A DNA stretch of 64,000 bases. Origin: Prolixibacteraceae bacterium (GTDB lineage: Bacteria; Bacteroidota; Bacteroidia; Bacteroidales; Prolixibacteraceae). Positions 7,392 to 17,956 of the stretch are shown here, one piece after another. Below the pieces are notes generated by a model that was not told the origin of the DNA, did no database searches, and worked only from the letters and a program-made list of their open reading frames with translations. Position numbers and translations under genes: made by a program. Every line of letters starts with the position of its first letter. The first letter of the stretch is position 1. The DNA lies in NCBI GenBank assembly GCA_025210775.1, contig JAOARB010000020.1:124001-188000 (forward strand). The letters are read 5' to 3'.

Positions 7392-8531
7392 TTATACTAA
7401 ACGATCAACCACACGCACCCAATCTAATTTAAGATTAGAAGCAGGTACATTCTGTGATTTAGCTGCCACCAAAGCAGTCATATCCCATTCTGCATTTGAA
7501 GCCGAGATATTTTGTCTTGCCACCTCTTGATTGTTCATATACCAAACAACTTGAGAAGAAGTGATATCCACTCGGTATACATGTTTTTTACCAAAATCAA
7601 GACACGTAAGTGAGGTATATTTACCACCATTTCCATCAGGGATACCGAATCCTACACCTTTCTTACCACTTCTAAAAAGGTCGATCATCTGACCACTTTT
7701 TTTATCCTTAAGAACCAAGGCATGAACGATACCGTTGGTTGGTTTAAACTGGGCTGCTACTTCAATAGATATTTTAGATGCTTGAACAGCATTCTTGCTT
7801 CTTAATATACCAGAAGTAAAGTCAAAAGTTTTAGGTACAAATCCCATTACTGGGGACCATATCTTACTTTGACTTTGTTGTTTTACCAAGGCAATATCAC
7901 ATATTCCATTCAACACCTTCACATTGTCAGTACAATAACAATGGAAATCATCTTGTTGAGAATAACTACCTCCAGAGAACTCACTATATTGAGGATCTAA
8001 AGCCCATGATCCATTAAAATCATTGTTCTTTTCAAAAGATTCTTCCAATAAAATATTGTTCGAATTAAAATAGTCTAACGTAGGATCAGTAACAAGAGTC
8101 TCGTATTTCTTCACCTCTGGGCTAACAAGAAGTTGTTGGTACTTATTCTTATCCACACCAGCAGTATCACTAGTTTGTTCTGCTGCTTGCTTTTGTACAT
8201 TTTCAAGAGTCGCCTTCAACTCCATATAATGGATAACTTCAAAAGGCTGATCATCAATATTCTCAGTACCTAAAGCAAGAAACTTCTTTACTTTCTTGTT
8301 TTTTGCTAGCTTCTTTAACTCCTGTTCAAGATTTGCAGTTTCACTATTTTGAGTTGAGACTACTGTACCACCAAATTGTTTCTTTAATTGAATATATTCC
8401 TTAATAAGATCACTATCTTTAAGACTATCCAATGTTCGTTTTTTTTCCAAAATCTGATTCCATTCAGTAGAAATCTTCTCATAATTAGGGAACATCCCTA
8501 ATTTATATTTTAAAGTGAATAAAAATCCCAT
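7392..8531 (-). CDS. Coiled-coil protein with GH16/LamG-like C-terminal domain
   Basis: I do not recognise a characterised homologue. The 379-residue product has no signal peptide. Residues about 15-160 are charged and helical, with heptad-like stretches (LEQELKKLAKNKKVKKFLALG, LKATLENVQKQAAEQ), suggesting a coiled coil. From about residue 160 the protein becomes a beta-sandwich resembling concanavalin-A-like/GH16 domains: ILLEESFEKNNDFNGSWALD, SPVMGFVPKTFDFTSGILRS, KHVYRVDITSSQVVWYMNNQEVA and a terminal LKLDWVRVV strand typical of GH16 ends. The catalytic ExDxxE of GH16 is not evident, so it is likely a binding module and not an active glycosidase. It is 97 bases downstream of the patatin gene on the same strand. 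Confidence 0.6.
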   Translation of the reverse strand: MGFLFTLKYKLGMFPNYEKISTEWNQILEKKRTLDSLKDSDLIKEYIQLKKQFGGTVVSTQNSETANLEQELKKLAKNKKVKKFLALGTENIDDQPFEVIHYMELKATLENVQKQAAEQTSDTAGVDKNKYQQLLVSPEVKKYETLVTDPTLDYFNSNNILLEESFEKNNDFNGSWALDPQYSEFSGGSYSQQDDFHCYCTDNVKVLNGICDIALVKQQSQSKIWSPVMGFVPKTFDFTSGILRSKNAVQASKISIEVAAQFKPTNGIVHALVLKDKKSGQMIDLFRSGKKGVGFGIPDGNGGKYTSLTCLDFGKKHVYRVDITSSQVVWYMNNQEVARQNISASNAEWDMTALVAAKSQNVPASNLKLDWVRVVDRLV

Positions 8532-8628
8532 TCCTTCGAAATTTTTTAACCGTGATTTTATGATATAATGCTTCAGACGCTAAGTTACAGAAAACTATTT
8601 AACATAGCATTATCGAAATAACTCTTTT

Positions 8629-10860
8629 TTAAAACCAATAACCTAAAGAGAAGAATGCATTTACTCTATCGCTATGATTAGAGACTCCAATACTCAATTC
8701 AGCAGGACCTATTGGACTATCGTAAGAGTATTTCAATCCCATACCAATTAAAGGATAATTAATTTGGGTATATACTAAGTTATCGGAAGAATCAATTAAC
8801 GACTCTCCATCGATCATAACATTAGCCATCGCTGTAATATAATTATTTTTAAATACATTGAATCTAAAGTCAGTCCTAAAAATAGTAGCATTTTGAGTAA
8901 GAAGTTGCATATTACGCAAACCTTCAAAAGGCAATTGGGCAGGCATCTGCATAACAGAGTGATCTCCTCCAATAGCCGTAGCCAAATATAAAGGTAAATC
9001 ATCACCATCTGTTATCCTCATATAAAAAGAAGGAATCATCGTCAAATACTTATTTATATAAATATACTTCACGACACTTAATTCAAATATCGACAGATCT
9101 ACCAATTTTGAATTAAAGAACCAGTCTCTGTCTAATACTTCGCCAACACCTAATACCTCCCAGCCACTATTCGCGAAATAGGCTTTATCCTTCGAATCAT
9201 ACTTCACATAAGCGAAGAGCTTTGCATAATTATTATCACTGATATCTTCTGTCGTAAAGTTTGGACTCACCACATTGGTCACATTATACATATCATAACC
9301 AAAACCCACTCCCAACAACATTCTATCATAAATAATAGAGTGAGCATCAATATTAAATGAAGTAAACAGATAATCGACTTCTCCATTAGATCTACCGTAA
9401 GTATCGAAAAAAGGCAATCTTTCATCTTTAAAATAGAATCGAGAGCCCAATCCAATATGGTGTCCTCTATCCATATTATATTTCAGTGAAAACGACGATC
9501 TATGAGACAAGATAACATCCGCTGAAAGACGAGAACCAAAAGTTGAACGTCCAAAAATCGTACTATTAAGAAGTAATCCTGCATTATTTTCACTGTTATA
9601 ATGAGCCCCCACATTAAGCCAAGCCGTATTTGATTCATTTACTTTAATCATCAAGATATAGCCACCATAACCATCTTTCACAAGCTCATAAGTAACATAC
9701 TCGTAATAACCTGTTCCATAGACCTGATCGACACCTTTGTGTATTTCATCAAGAGAAGCGACCGAACCAGGATCAATTTGAAGTCGACCAAACACCTCTC
9801 GTTTACTTACCTTCTCCGATCCATCAACCTCAATCCCTGAGATAAAAAAACGATCGTTGTTAGCTGGCGCCTTCTTATTAAACAAACGTTTTTCTCCATT
9901 AAGTCCCAGAGAATCTTTAAATGATAGAATCTGTGGTAAAATAGAAAGAGCATATTTTTCTCCAATATGAATTAATGAATCCACCATTTCTTTATTAAAG
10001 TCCATTGCATCGAACTCATCAATTGGAGGTCGGATATAGAGATCACAGTCAGAGATATTCTTTGTATAGATATCTTTGGCCATCCATGTAGTCACATTAT
10101 CAAGAATAGAATAAACACTCTTTATTTCATTCTCTTTTAAGAGTCGTGCCTGAATATCGATACCAATGATAACATCAGCACCCATATCACGACAAACATC
10201 AACAGGGAAATTATTCACCATCAATCCATCAAGCAACATATGATCATCCCATTTTACAGGTTTAAATACACCCGGGATAGCCATACTAGCTCTAATGGCC
10301 CTCTTCAAACTCCCATTAGAGAGAACCACTTCCTCTCCTGTCAGAATATCCGAAGCAACACACCTATAAGGTATTGGAAGATCATCAAAATCTATATTTC
10401 CCTCATAATCAAGACATATATCAGAAAAGAATTTCAACACATTCTGTCCTTGAAGTATACCTGTCGGAAATTGTAAACCATCTTTCGATATAGGTATAGA
10501 GAAATAATAGCGAGAGTCTTCTTCTTTAACAAAGATAGGGGAATGTTCTCTTGCAACATCATCTTTCATGATAGAGAGCCAATCGGAAGAACGCACAATA
10601 CTATCTAATGCAGCAGAGTTATAGCCCATTGCATAAGCACCTCCTATGATAGCACCGACACTTGTTCCTGCGATATAATCGATTGGTATACCATTCTCTT
10701 CTAAAACTTTTATTACACCAATCTCAGCAAAACCTTTAGCACCACCACCACTTAATACAAGTCCTATTTTAGGTCTTGTATTTTTCTTCTGTGCAATTCC
10801 GTCTAAAGAACCACTGACAAATAATAGCAATAATAGAAAACACGGTAAAAATCTCATCAT
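8629..10860 (-). CDS. Patatin-like phospholipase with outer-membrane barrel (type Vd-like)
   Basis: Predicted lipid acyl hydrolase linked to a surface-antigen barrel, as in PlpD/FplA-type type Vd autotransporters and the NTE-like patatins of Bacteroidota. The 743-residue product has a signal peptide (FLPCFLLLLLFVSGSLDGIAQ), then the patatin domain: oxyanion loop GGGAKG (about 38-43), nucleophile Ser67 in GTSVG, and the dyad aspartate in LLDGLMVNN. A POTRA-like region (FFISGIEVDGSEKVSKREVF, about residue 340) leads to a 16-strand-like BamA/surface antigen C-terminus ending in FFSLGYWF with terminal aromatic. I start at the ATG at 10860; the codon before it is a TTG, and a second ATG follows. 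NadD lies 29 bases upstream on the same strand. Confidence 0.93.
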   Translation of the reverse strand: MMRFLPCFLLLLLFVSGSLDGIAQKKNTRPKIGLVLSGGGAKGFAEIGVIKVLEENGIPIDYIAGTSVGAIIGGAYAMGYNSAALDSIVRSSDWLSIMKDDVAREHSPIFVKEEDSRYYFSIPISKDGLQFPTGILQGQNVLKFFSDICLDYEGNIDFDDLPIPYRCVASDILTGEEVVLSNGSLKRAIRASMAIPGVFKPVKWDDHMLLDGLMVNNFPVDVCRDMGADVIIGIDIQARLLKENEIKSVYSILDNVTTWMAKDIYTKNISDCDLYIRPPIDEFDAMDFNKEMVDSLIHIGEKYALSILPQILSFKDSLGLNGEKRLFNKKAPANNDRFFISGIEVDGSEKVSKREVFGRLQIDPGSVASLDEIHKGVDQVYGTGYYEYVTYELVKDGYGGYILMIKVNESNTAWLNVGAHYNSENNAGLLLNSTIFGRSTFGSRLSADVILSHRSSFSLKYNMDRGHHIGLGSRFYFKDERLPFFDTYGRSNGEVDYLFTSFNIDAHSIIYDRMLLGVGFGYDMYNVTNVVSPNFTTEDISDNNYAKLFAYVKYDSKDKAYFANSGWEVLGVGEVLDRDWFFNSKLVDLSIFELSVVKYIYINKYLTMIPSFYMRITDGDDLPLYLATAIGGDHSVMQMPAQLPFEGLRNMQLLTQNATIFRTDFRFNVFKNNYITAMANVMIDGESLIDSSDNLVYTQINYPLIGMGLKYSYDSPIGPAELSIGVSNHSDRVNAFFSLGYWF

Positions 10861-10889
10861 CAAATTAATTCATTTTTTACTTCATAAAA

Positions 10890-11477
10890 CTAAAGTAAGT
10901 TCAAATTAAAATATTCAATAATTTTCTTCTCTATATCACAAGGCACAAGATCACCAAAAGGTTCACATTTATTGATCTTATTTCGAATTTCTGACGATGA
11001 AACATCCATCATAGGCGCATCTAACCAAGAAACATCAATACCAGAATATTGATTCTTCTTTTGGGAAATAGAGTTTAAACGTCTTGGGAAAATATATAGA
11101 GGAAAGGTTTTTATCAATTCTTGCGACTTATACCATCGATCAAAACTCGAGAAGTTATCTTCTCCAACCAACAATGAGAATTGATGTTGTGGGTATTGCT
11201 TTTTCAGATATTCCAAAGTATTATAGGTATAAAGAGGAAAAGGAAGTTCTTCTTCAACCTCTGTTAAACAGACCTTAGGAACAGTCAAAATCGCTTTTTT
11301 AACCAACTCTTTTCGGAAAGAAGTAGGCCAAATTTCATTTGCATCTTTTAAAGGATTTAGAGGGGTAACCGAGATCCATACTTGGTCCACTCCCTCTAAT
11401 TTCAAAAGCTCCTTTATCAAGAATAAATGTCCAATATGAATAGGATTAAAAGATCCTGGGAAAAGAACAATATTCAT
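10890..11477 (-). CDS. nadD: Nicotinate-nucleotide adenylyltransferase
   Basis: Makes nicotinate adenine dinucleotide from nicotinate mononucleotide and ATP in NAD synthesis. The 195-residue product starts with the nucleotidyltransferase motif GSFNPIHIGH (HxGH) and carries the second motif SSSEIRNKI near residue 160, with the usual LLVGEDNFSSFDRW and PRR segments between. The length is standard. It follows gmk by 15 bases on the same strand, and yicC-gmk-nadD form a tight run seen in other Bacteroidales. Confidence 0.95.
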   Translation of the reverse strand: MNIVLFPGSFNPIHIGHLFLIKELLKLEGVDQVWISVTPLNPLKDANEIWPTSFRKELVKKAILTVPKVCLTEVEEELPFPLYTYNTLEYLKKQYPQHQFSLLVGEDNFSSFDRWYKSQELIKTFPLYIFPRRLNSISQKKNQYSGIDVSWLDAPMMDVSSSEIRNKINKCEPFGDLVPCDIEKKIIEYFNLNLL

Positions 11478-11492
11478 GAAATGTAAAATATT

Positions 11493-12062
11493 TTATTCTT
11501 GTGTAAACTTCTTAACAACTTTTTCTGCATCAGCAAAAGCAACATCTAGTTGATCGTTAATCAAAACATAATCAAATTTCGACTCGAAGCCAAGCTCATA
11601 CTCTGCTTTATCAATTCGTTTCTGAATCACCTCTTCTGAATCAGTCGATCTTCCAACTAAACGATTACGAAGCTCCTCTACACTTGGTGGTTTTACAAAG
11701 ATAGACAAAGCTTCGTCGCCATAATATTTCTTAATATTAACACCGCCAACCACATCTACATCAAAAAGAACATGTTGTCCTTTATTACGTATACGCTCCA
11801 CCTCGGACAATAATGTCCCATAGTAGGTTCCTGCATAAACTTCTTCCCACTCTAGAAAGGCCTCCTTCTCGATACGACTTTTAAAATCGTCATTCGACAA
11901 GAAATAGTAATCCTTACCATCTTCCTCTGTATGTCTAGGAGCTCTACTCGTTGCTGAGATAGAGAATTCTAAATTTAAATCTTGAGACAATAGGTGCTTT
12001 ACAATAGTTGTCTTTCCTGACCCAGAAGGGGCAGAAAAAATAATTAATTTCCCTTTCTTCAT
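11493..12062 (-). CDS. gmk: Guanylate kinase
   Basis: Phosphorylates GMP to GDP. The 189-residue protein has the P-loop SAPSGSGKTT at residues 9-18, the GMP-binding SATSRAPRHTEEDGKDYYF segment and the lid with conserved arginines (RNRLVGRSTDSEEVIQKRI). Length and motif spacing are those of the family. It lies between yicC (15 bases upstream) and nadD (15 bases downstream), surely one transcript. Confidence 0.97.
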   Translation of the reverse strand: MKKGKLIIFSAPSGSGKTTIVKHLLSQDLNLEFSISATSRAPRHTEEDGKDYYFLSNDDFKSRIEKEAFLEWEEVYAGTYYGTLLSEVERIRNKGQHVLFDVDVVGGVNIKKYYGDEALSIFVKPPSVEELRNRLVGRSTDSEEVIQKRIDKAEYELGFESKFDYVLINDQLDVAFADAEKVVKKFTQE

Positions 12063-12077
12063 CGATTAATATCTTCT

Positions 12078-12953
12078 TTATAGTACGTTTAAAACTTGTT
12101 CTTTAATTTTCTCAAGGGCATCCTTCATTAGGATTACATTCTTCTGAATCTCAGCATGATTTGCTTTAGATCCCAATGTGTTTATTTCACGACCAATCTC
12201 TTGTGAAATAAATCCTAATTTTTTACCTGCAGCACCACCTGCCTTTAATGTATTATCAAAATATGTACAGTGATTCCTCAAACGTACTTTTTCTTCGTTT
12301 ATATCGAACTTTTCGATATAATATATCATCTCTTGTTCAAAGCGATTGGCATCAAATTTATCCACTTTAGACAACTCTTCAATATGCTCAGTAAGACGTT
12401 CTCTAACCACTTTGATTCTTTCTTGCTCAAATTGCTCTACTACAGGGATCAAACTTCTAATCTGTTCAACATTAGAACGAATATCTTTGTCTAAAGCAAC
12501 ACCTTCTTGGATTCTAAAATCTGTAATCTCCTCCAAAGCAACTTTAATAAGCTTCTCTATTTCATTCCATTCTTGCTCATCCAACTCTTGATGTTCCGTT
12601 TTCAACGCATCAGGCAATTGTAGTAAAGAACGTAATATATCGCTACTTAAAGGGACATCGATCTCATCAGAAAGGGCAACGACTTGATCATAATACGATT
12701 TTACAATAGGAGTATTTATCTTTGTTGATGATTCCTCACCAAGGTTTTCATAGTACAAATTAAACTCGACCTTACCACGCAACAACTTCTCAGAAATCAT
12801 CTTTCTAATTTGAATGTCTTTGGCTTTATATAGACTAGGGATTCGTGTATTAATATCCATTTGTTTACTATTAAGAGACTTTACCTCAATAGTTATTTTT
12901 TTGGTTCCAATCTCCTTTTCGGCTTTCCCATAGCCTGTCATCGAATGAATCAT
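12078..12953 (-). CDS. yicC: YicC family endoribonuclease
   Basis: Member of the YicC family; the E. coli and B. subtilis members act as endoribonucleases that influence small-RNA or mRNA decay. The 291-residue product begins with the family hallmark MIHSMTGYGKAEKEIG, followed by the EVKSLNSKQMDI strand and a long helical region. The C-terminal DUF1732 part ends with 'GKKLGFISQEIGREINTLGSKANHAEIQ', which carries the conserved acidic and His residues. First gene of the yicC-gmk-nadD run, with a -7 element just upstream. Confidence 0.95.
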   Translation of the reverse strand: MIHSMTGYGKAEKEIGTKKITIEVKSLNSKQMDINTRIPSLYKAKDIQIRKMISEKLLRGKVEFNLYYENLGEESSTKINTPIVKSYYDQVVALSDEIDVPLSSDILRSLLQLPDALKTEHQELDEQEWNEIEKLIKVALEEITDFRIQEGVALDKDIRSNVEQIRSLIPVVEQFEQERIKVVRERLTEHIEELSKVDKFDANRFEQEMIYYIEKFDINEEKVRLRNHCTYFDNTLKAGGAAGKKLGFISQEIGREINTLGSKANHAEIQKNVILMKDALEKIKEQVLNVL

Positions 12954-12972
12954 AATAAAGTGCTTTTGATTA

Positions 12973-13001
12973 CAAAATTAATCAATTCCTAGATACTCAA
13001 A
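12973..13001 (-). promoter_or_regulatory. Candidate promoter of yicC-gmk-nadD
   Basis: On the minus strand TAATTTTG (12973-12980) is an exact TAnnTTTG match, with TTTG at 12998-13001 after a 17-base gap. It lies 20 bases from the yicC ATG, so the leader would be very short. Confidence 0.45.
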
Positions 13002-13268
13002 CATTTTTATGCAAATTATTCAACACAATAAACAAAAAAAGACACATTCTATTTTTTATAAAATGAAAGAAATAAACTTCCAGTGACAAATAAATTCTTT
13101 TATTTCCAAGCCGCATTCATTAAAATACTAATTGGAATAGCTGTTTTATTAACAACAAACAATAAAGTAACAAGTAAAAAAATCATTGAAATTTTTGATA
13201 TCTTCTTTTTTTTAAGAAATTTACCGTCTAATTTAAATAATGAACACATAACATTTCAGCTACCAAGA
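13002..13268. other. AT-rich leader region before the nitroreductase gene
   Basis: The nitroreductase frame is open through most of this stretch from a GTG at 13083, but the encoded residues are low-complexity Phe/Ile/Lys/Asn and unrelated to the family. I treat it as non-coding. No clear -7 element was found for the plus-strand gene. Confidence 0.5.
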
Positions 13269-14108
13269 ATGGGCACAATGCTAGAATTAATCAAACAAAG
13301 AAGGTCTACGAGAACTTTTGAAAATGCTCCTTTGTTAGGTAAACTTTGTCATGATGTACACAGTATTGTACACAGTGACAATACTGGACCATTCAAAACT
13401 CCTATTAAAGTCAAACTAATTGACAGACAAGAGTATATCAAACAAAATCGAAACATGGGAACCTATGGTTTTGTGAAAGGTATCAGAAGTTGTATCGTTG
13501 GAGTTCTTGACGAAAGAAGCACCAATGGTATGGTGGACTATGGCTATATCATTCAAAAAAAGATTGTCAAACTTCTACAAATGGACCTAGGCACATGTTG
13601 GATGGGAGGATCATTTAATCGTAATGAATTTAAAGATGCTCTTAATATTCCCTCAAACAAATTCATTCCAGCAATCATTCCTATTGGGAAAGCGCGTCCT
13701 AAATCACTCATTGAAAGAGCCCTTTGTTCGCTTGTAAAAGCAAAAACAAGAAAACCTTTTGAAGAGCTATTTTTTAAAGACAGTTTCGATCAACCTATTA
13801 AAGACACCCAAGCAGGCGAATGGTATACTCCCCTAGAAATGGTACGATGGGCTCCATCGGTAGATAATTGTCAGCCATGGAGGATTGTTATTGAAAACAA
13901 TGCCGTTCATTTCTACATGAAAAAACAACTTTCACTAGAGTCTTCTTTAGTACATATCAATCTACATGCTATTGATATGGGAATTGCTATGGCTCACTTT
14001 GAACTAGGATGTAAAGAGATAAATAAATTTGGTGATTGGAAGGTATTCGAGGAGAAGAAAGTGAACAGCGATCAAATTAAATACATTAATAGCTGGAAAT
14101 TCTTCTAA
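13269..14108 (+). CDS. Nitroreductase family protein (TM1586-like)
   Basis: Probable FMN-dependent oxidoreductase. The product of about 280 residues has two related half-domains as in the TM1586 type: the first starts LELIKQRRSTRTFENAPL, the second contains WYTPLEMVRWAPSVDNCQPW, which matches the RxAPSxxNxQPW flavin-binding motif. The segment DLGTCWMGGSFNRNEF is the usual G-TCW-GG strand. I start at the ATG at 13269 (MGTMLELI); the ATG at 13278 is equally good. The frame is open upstream to a GTG at 13083, which would add 62 hydrophobic residues with no match to the family. The substrate cannot be told. Confidence 0.85.
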   Translation: MGTMLELIKQRRSTRTFENAPLLGKLCHDVHSIVHSDNTGPFKTPIKVKLIDRQEYIKQNRNMGTYGFVKGIRSCIVGVLDERSTNGMVDYGYIIQKKIVKLLQMDLGTCWMGGSFNRNEFKDALNIPSNKFIPAIIPIGKARPKSLIERALCSLVKAKTRKPFEELFFKDSFDQPIKDTQAGEWYTPLEMVRWAPSVDNCQPWRIVIENNAVHFYMKKQLSLESSLVHINLHAIDMGIAMAHFELGCKEINKFGDWKVFEEKKVNSDQIKYINSWKFF

Positions 14109-14118
14109 GAAAAAACAC

Positions 14119-14151
14119 CTATGTATTTGGCTGAAAAGACCAAATACATAG
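14119..14151. terminator. Convergent terminator between nitroreductase gene and murB
   Basis: A perfect 12-bp stem CTATGTATTTGG / CCAAATACATAG with a 9-base loop sits between two convergent stop codons. Confidence 0.7.
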
Positions 14152-14160
14152 TATCTTATA

Positions 14161-15174
14161 CTAGATAAAGATCACCTCTGGATGAAGTGTTATCTTAAAC
14201 TTGTCATAAATATCATTGATAATTTTCTGAGAAAGAGAAACAATCTCCTCTCCTTTGGCACCACCATGGTTTACAAGAACCAAAGATTGTTTATCATGAA
14301 CCCCAACATGGTTTTCTGAATAACCTTTCCATCCAGCCTGTTCAATCAACCAACCGGCAGCCACTTTCACTTTTGTATCCGATACTTTATAGGTTACCAT
14401 CTCTGGAAACTCTTGCAATAACTGATCGGTAAAATCCTTTTCCAGAATAGGATTCTTAAAGAAACTACCACCATTTCCTATTTTCACAGGATCAGGCAAT
14501 TTCGAATCTCTGATCTCCACTACCTTTTCACGTATAGTACGCAAATCAACATCGGACTCATTCAAATCCTTTAACGCACCATAAGAAAGGTTAAGCTTAT
14601 GATCTTTCTTTGAAAGGTCAAACAAGACACTTAAGACAATTGTTTTCCCCTTTAGTTCATTCTTGAAGATAGAATCTCTATATCCAAAATGGCAAGATTC
14701 ATTATCAATCTCAACAACCTGTTTTTTCGCGAAATCCCAATACTTAACGCTGCGAATAACATCCTTTGCTTCCACACCATAAGCTCCAATATTTTGTACC
14801 GGTGCAGCTCCAATCACTCCAGGAATGGCTGATAGATTCTCTGTTCCGCCCCAATTATTGTTCACACAATAACTAACGAAATCATCCCATACCATACCAG
14901 AACCAACTTCTACTACTACCCTCTCTTCTGTTTCTGAGATCTTTTGGATAAAATCTATTTTTGACTGAACAACCACTCCCTCGAAATCTTTGGTAAAAAG
15001 AATATTACTTCCTCCACCTAAAACCAATCGTTGCTTATCCGTAAGTTCACTCAAGAGTTTATCTACCTCAAAAATATCATCCATCTGATCGAATGCAATA
15101 TAATGTTTGGTTTTTGCATCAATCCCAAAAGTATTAAGAGACTTTAAAGAATAGTTATTTTCTTTATGGATCAT
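14161..15174 (-). CDS. murB: UDP-N-acetylenolpyruvoylglucosamine reductase
   Basis: Reduces UDP-GlcNAc-enolpyruvate to UDP-MurNAc with NADPH in peptidoglycan synthesis. The 337-residue product is of the longer (type I, E. coli-like) form. Visible are the FAD-binding RLVLGGGSNIL, NIGAYGVEAKDV, the catalytic serine in GNGGSFFKNP, KVAAGWLIEQAGWKG and the C-terminal catalytic glutamate in LHPEVIFI. It lies downstream of gyrB, but a strong gyrB terminator separates them; its own promoter is not evident. Confidence 0.96.
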   Translation of the reverse strand: MIHKENNYSLKSLNTFGIDAKTKHYIAFDQMDDIFEVDKLLSELTDKQRLVLGGGSNILFTKDFEGVVVQSKIDFIQKISETEERVVVEVGSGMVWDDFVSYCVNNNWGGTENLSAIPGVIGAAPVQNIGAYGVEAKDVIRSVKYWDFAKKQVVEIDNESCHFGYRDSIFKNELKGKTIVLSVLFDLSKKDHKLNLSYGALKDLNESDVDLRTIREKVVEIRDSKLPDPVKIGNGGSFFKNPILEKDFTDQLLQEFPEMVTYKVSDTKVKVAAGWLIEQAGWKGYSENHVGVHDKQSLVLVNHGGAKGEEIVSLSQKIINDIYDKFKITLHPEVIFI

Positions 15175-15208
15175 GTATACTCCTTGTCTGTAATAAATGA
15201 ATATAAAA

Positions 15209-15242
15209 AACCGCCTCTCTAAAAGAAAGACGGTTGAAATAT
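15209..15242 (-). terminator. Terminator of gyrB
   Basis: On the minus strand a 12-bp stem (AACCGTCTTTCT with AGAGAGGCGGTT, two wobble pairs) and a 3-base loop is followed by TTTTTTAT. It lies just after the gyrB stop. Confidence 0.85.
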
Positions 15243-15243
15243 T

Positions 15244-17682
<2,439 letters not shown>

Positions 17683-17730
17683 TCATGATTCTGTCTTCAA
17701 TGAAAGAAAAGAGGGGTCAAATAAAGGGTT

Positions 17731-17827
17731 TGTCCATGGTTCCTCCATGGTTCGTCCATGGTTTGTCCATCGATTTAGGGGTTTTCGATGGAGGAACCAT
17801 GGAGAAACCATGGACGAACCATGAAGG
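17731..17827. repeat. Large inverted array of 11-bp CCATGGTT units
   Basis: The left arm (17731-17773) consists of four 11-base units TGTCCATGGTT, CCTCCATGGTT, CGTCCATGGTT, TGTCCATCGA. After an 11-base spacer the right arm (17785-17827) is the reverse complement of the same unit type, again about four times, ending at TCATGG. Within units TCCATGGTT is constant while the two preceding bases vary (TG, CC, CG / CG, TC, CC). The arms can fold into a hairpin of about 40 bp, and since CCATGG is itself palindromic many registers are possible. Such GC-richer blocks stand out in an AT-rich gap. I do not recognise the element; a REP/MITE-like dispersed repeat is one possibility. Confidence 0.8.
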
Positions 17828-17875
17828 AAGGATATAGAAAACCTCTCTTTCAACGACACGGTATCGATATATAAA

Positions 17876-17934
17876 TAACAAAATCCCATTACTTATTCTC
17901 TTTCGAAATATAAAAGAGAATAAGTGATGGGATC
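17876..17934 (-). terminator. Terminator of the barrel/TPR gene pair
   Basis: A 21-bp stem with one G-U pair (ATCCCATCACTTATTCTCTTT against its complement) lies just after the barrel gene; on the minus strand it is followed by TTTTGTTATTTATATA. Confidence 0.8.
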
Positions 17935-17956
17935 TGCTACAATATTTTAAGAAGTA

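Noticed and set aside
13083..13268. N-terminal 62-residue extension of the nitroreductase from a GTG
   Set aside because: The residues are low-complexity and outside the conserved fold; an ATG lies just before the first conserved motif.
17683..17889. A 68-residue minus-strand frame across the CCATGGTT array
   Set aside because: Its central part merely translates the repeat (MEEPW, GRTMEEP-like); there is no start signal, no family likeness, and the array explains the openness.
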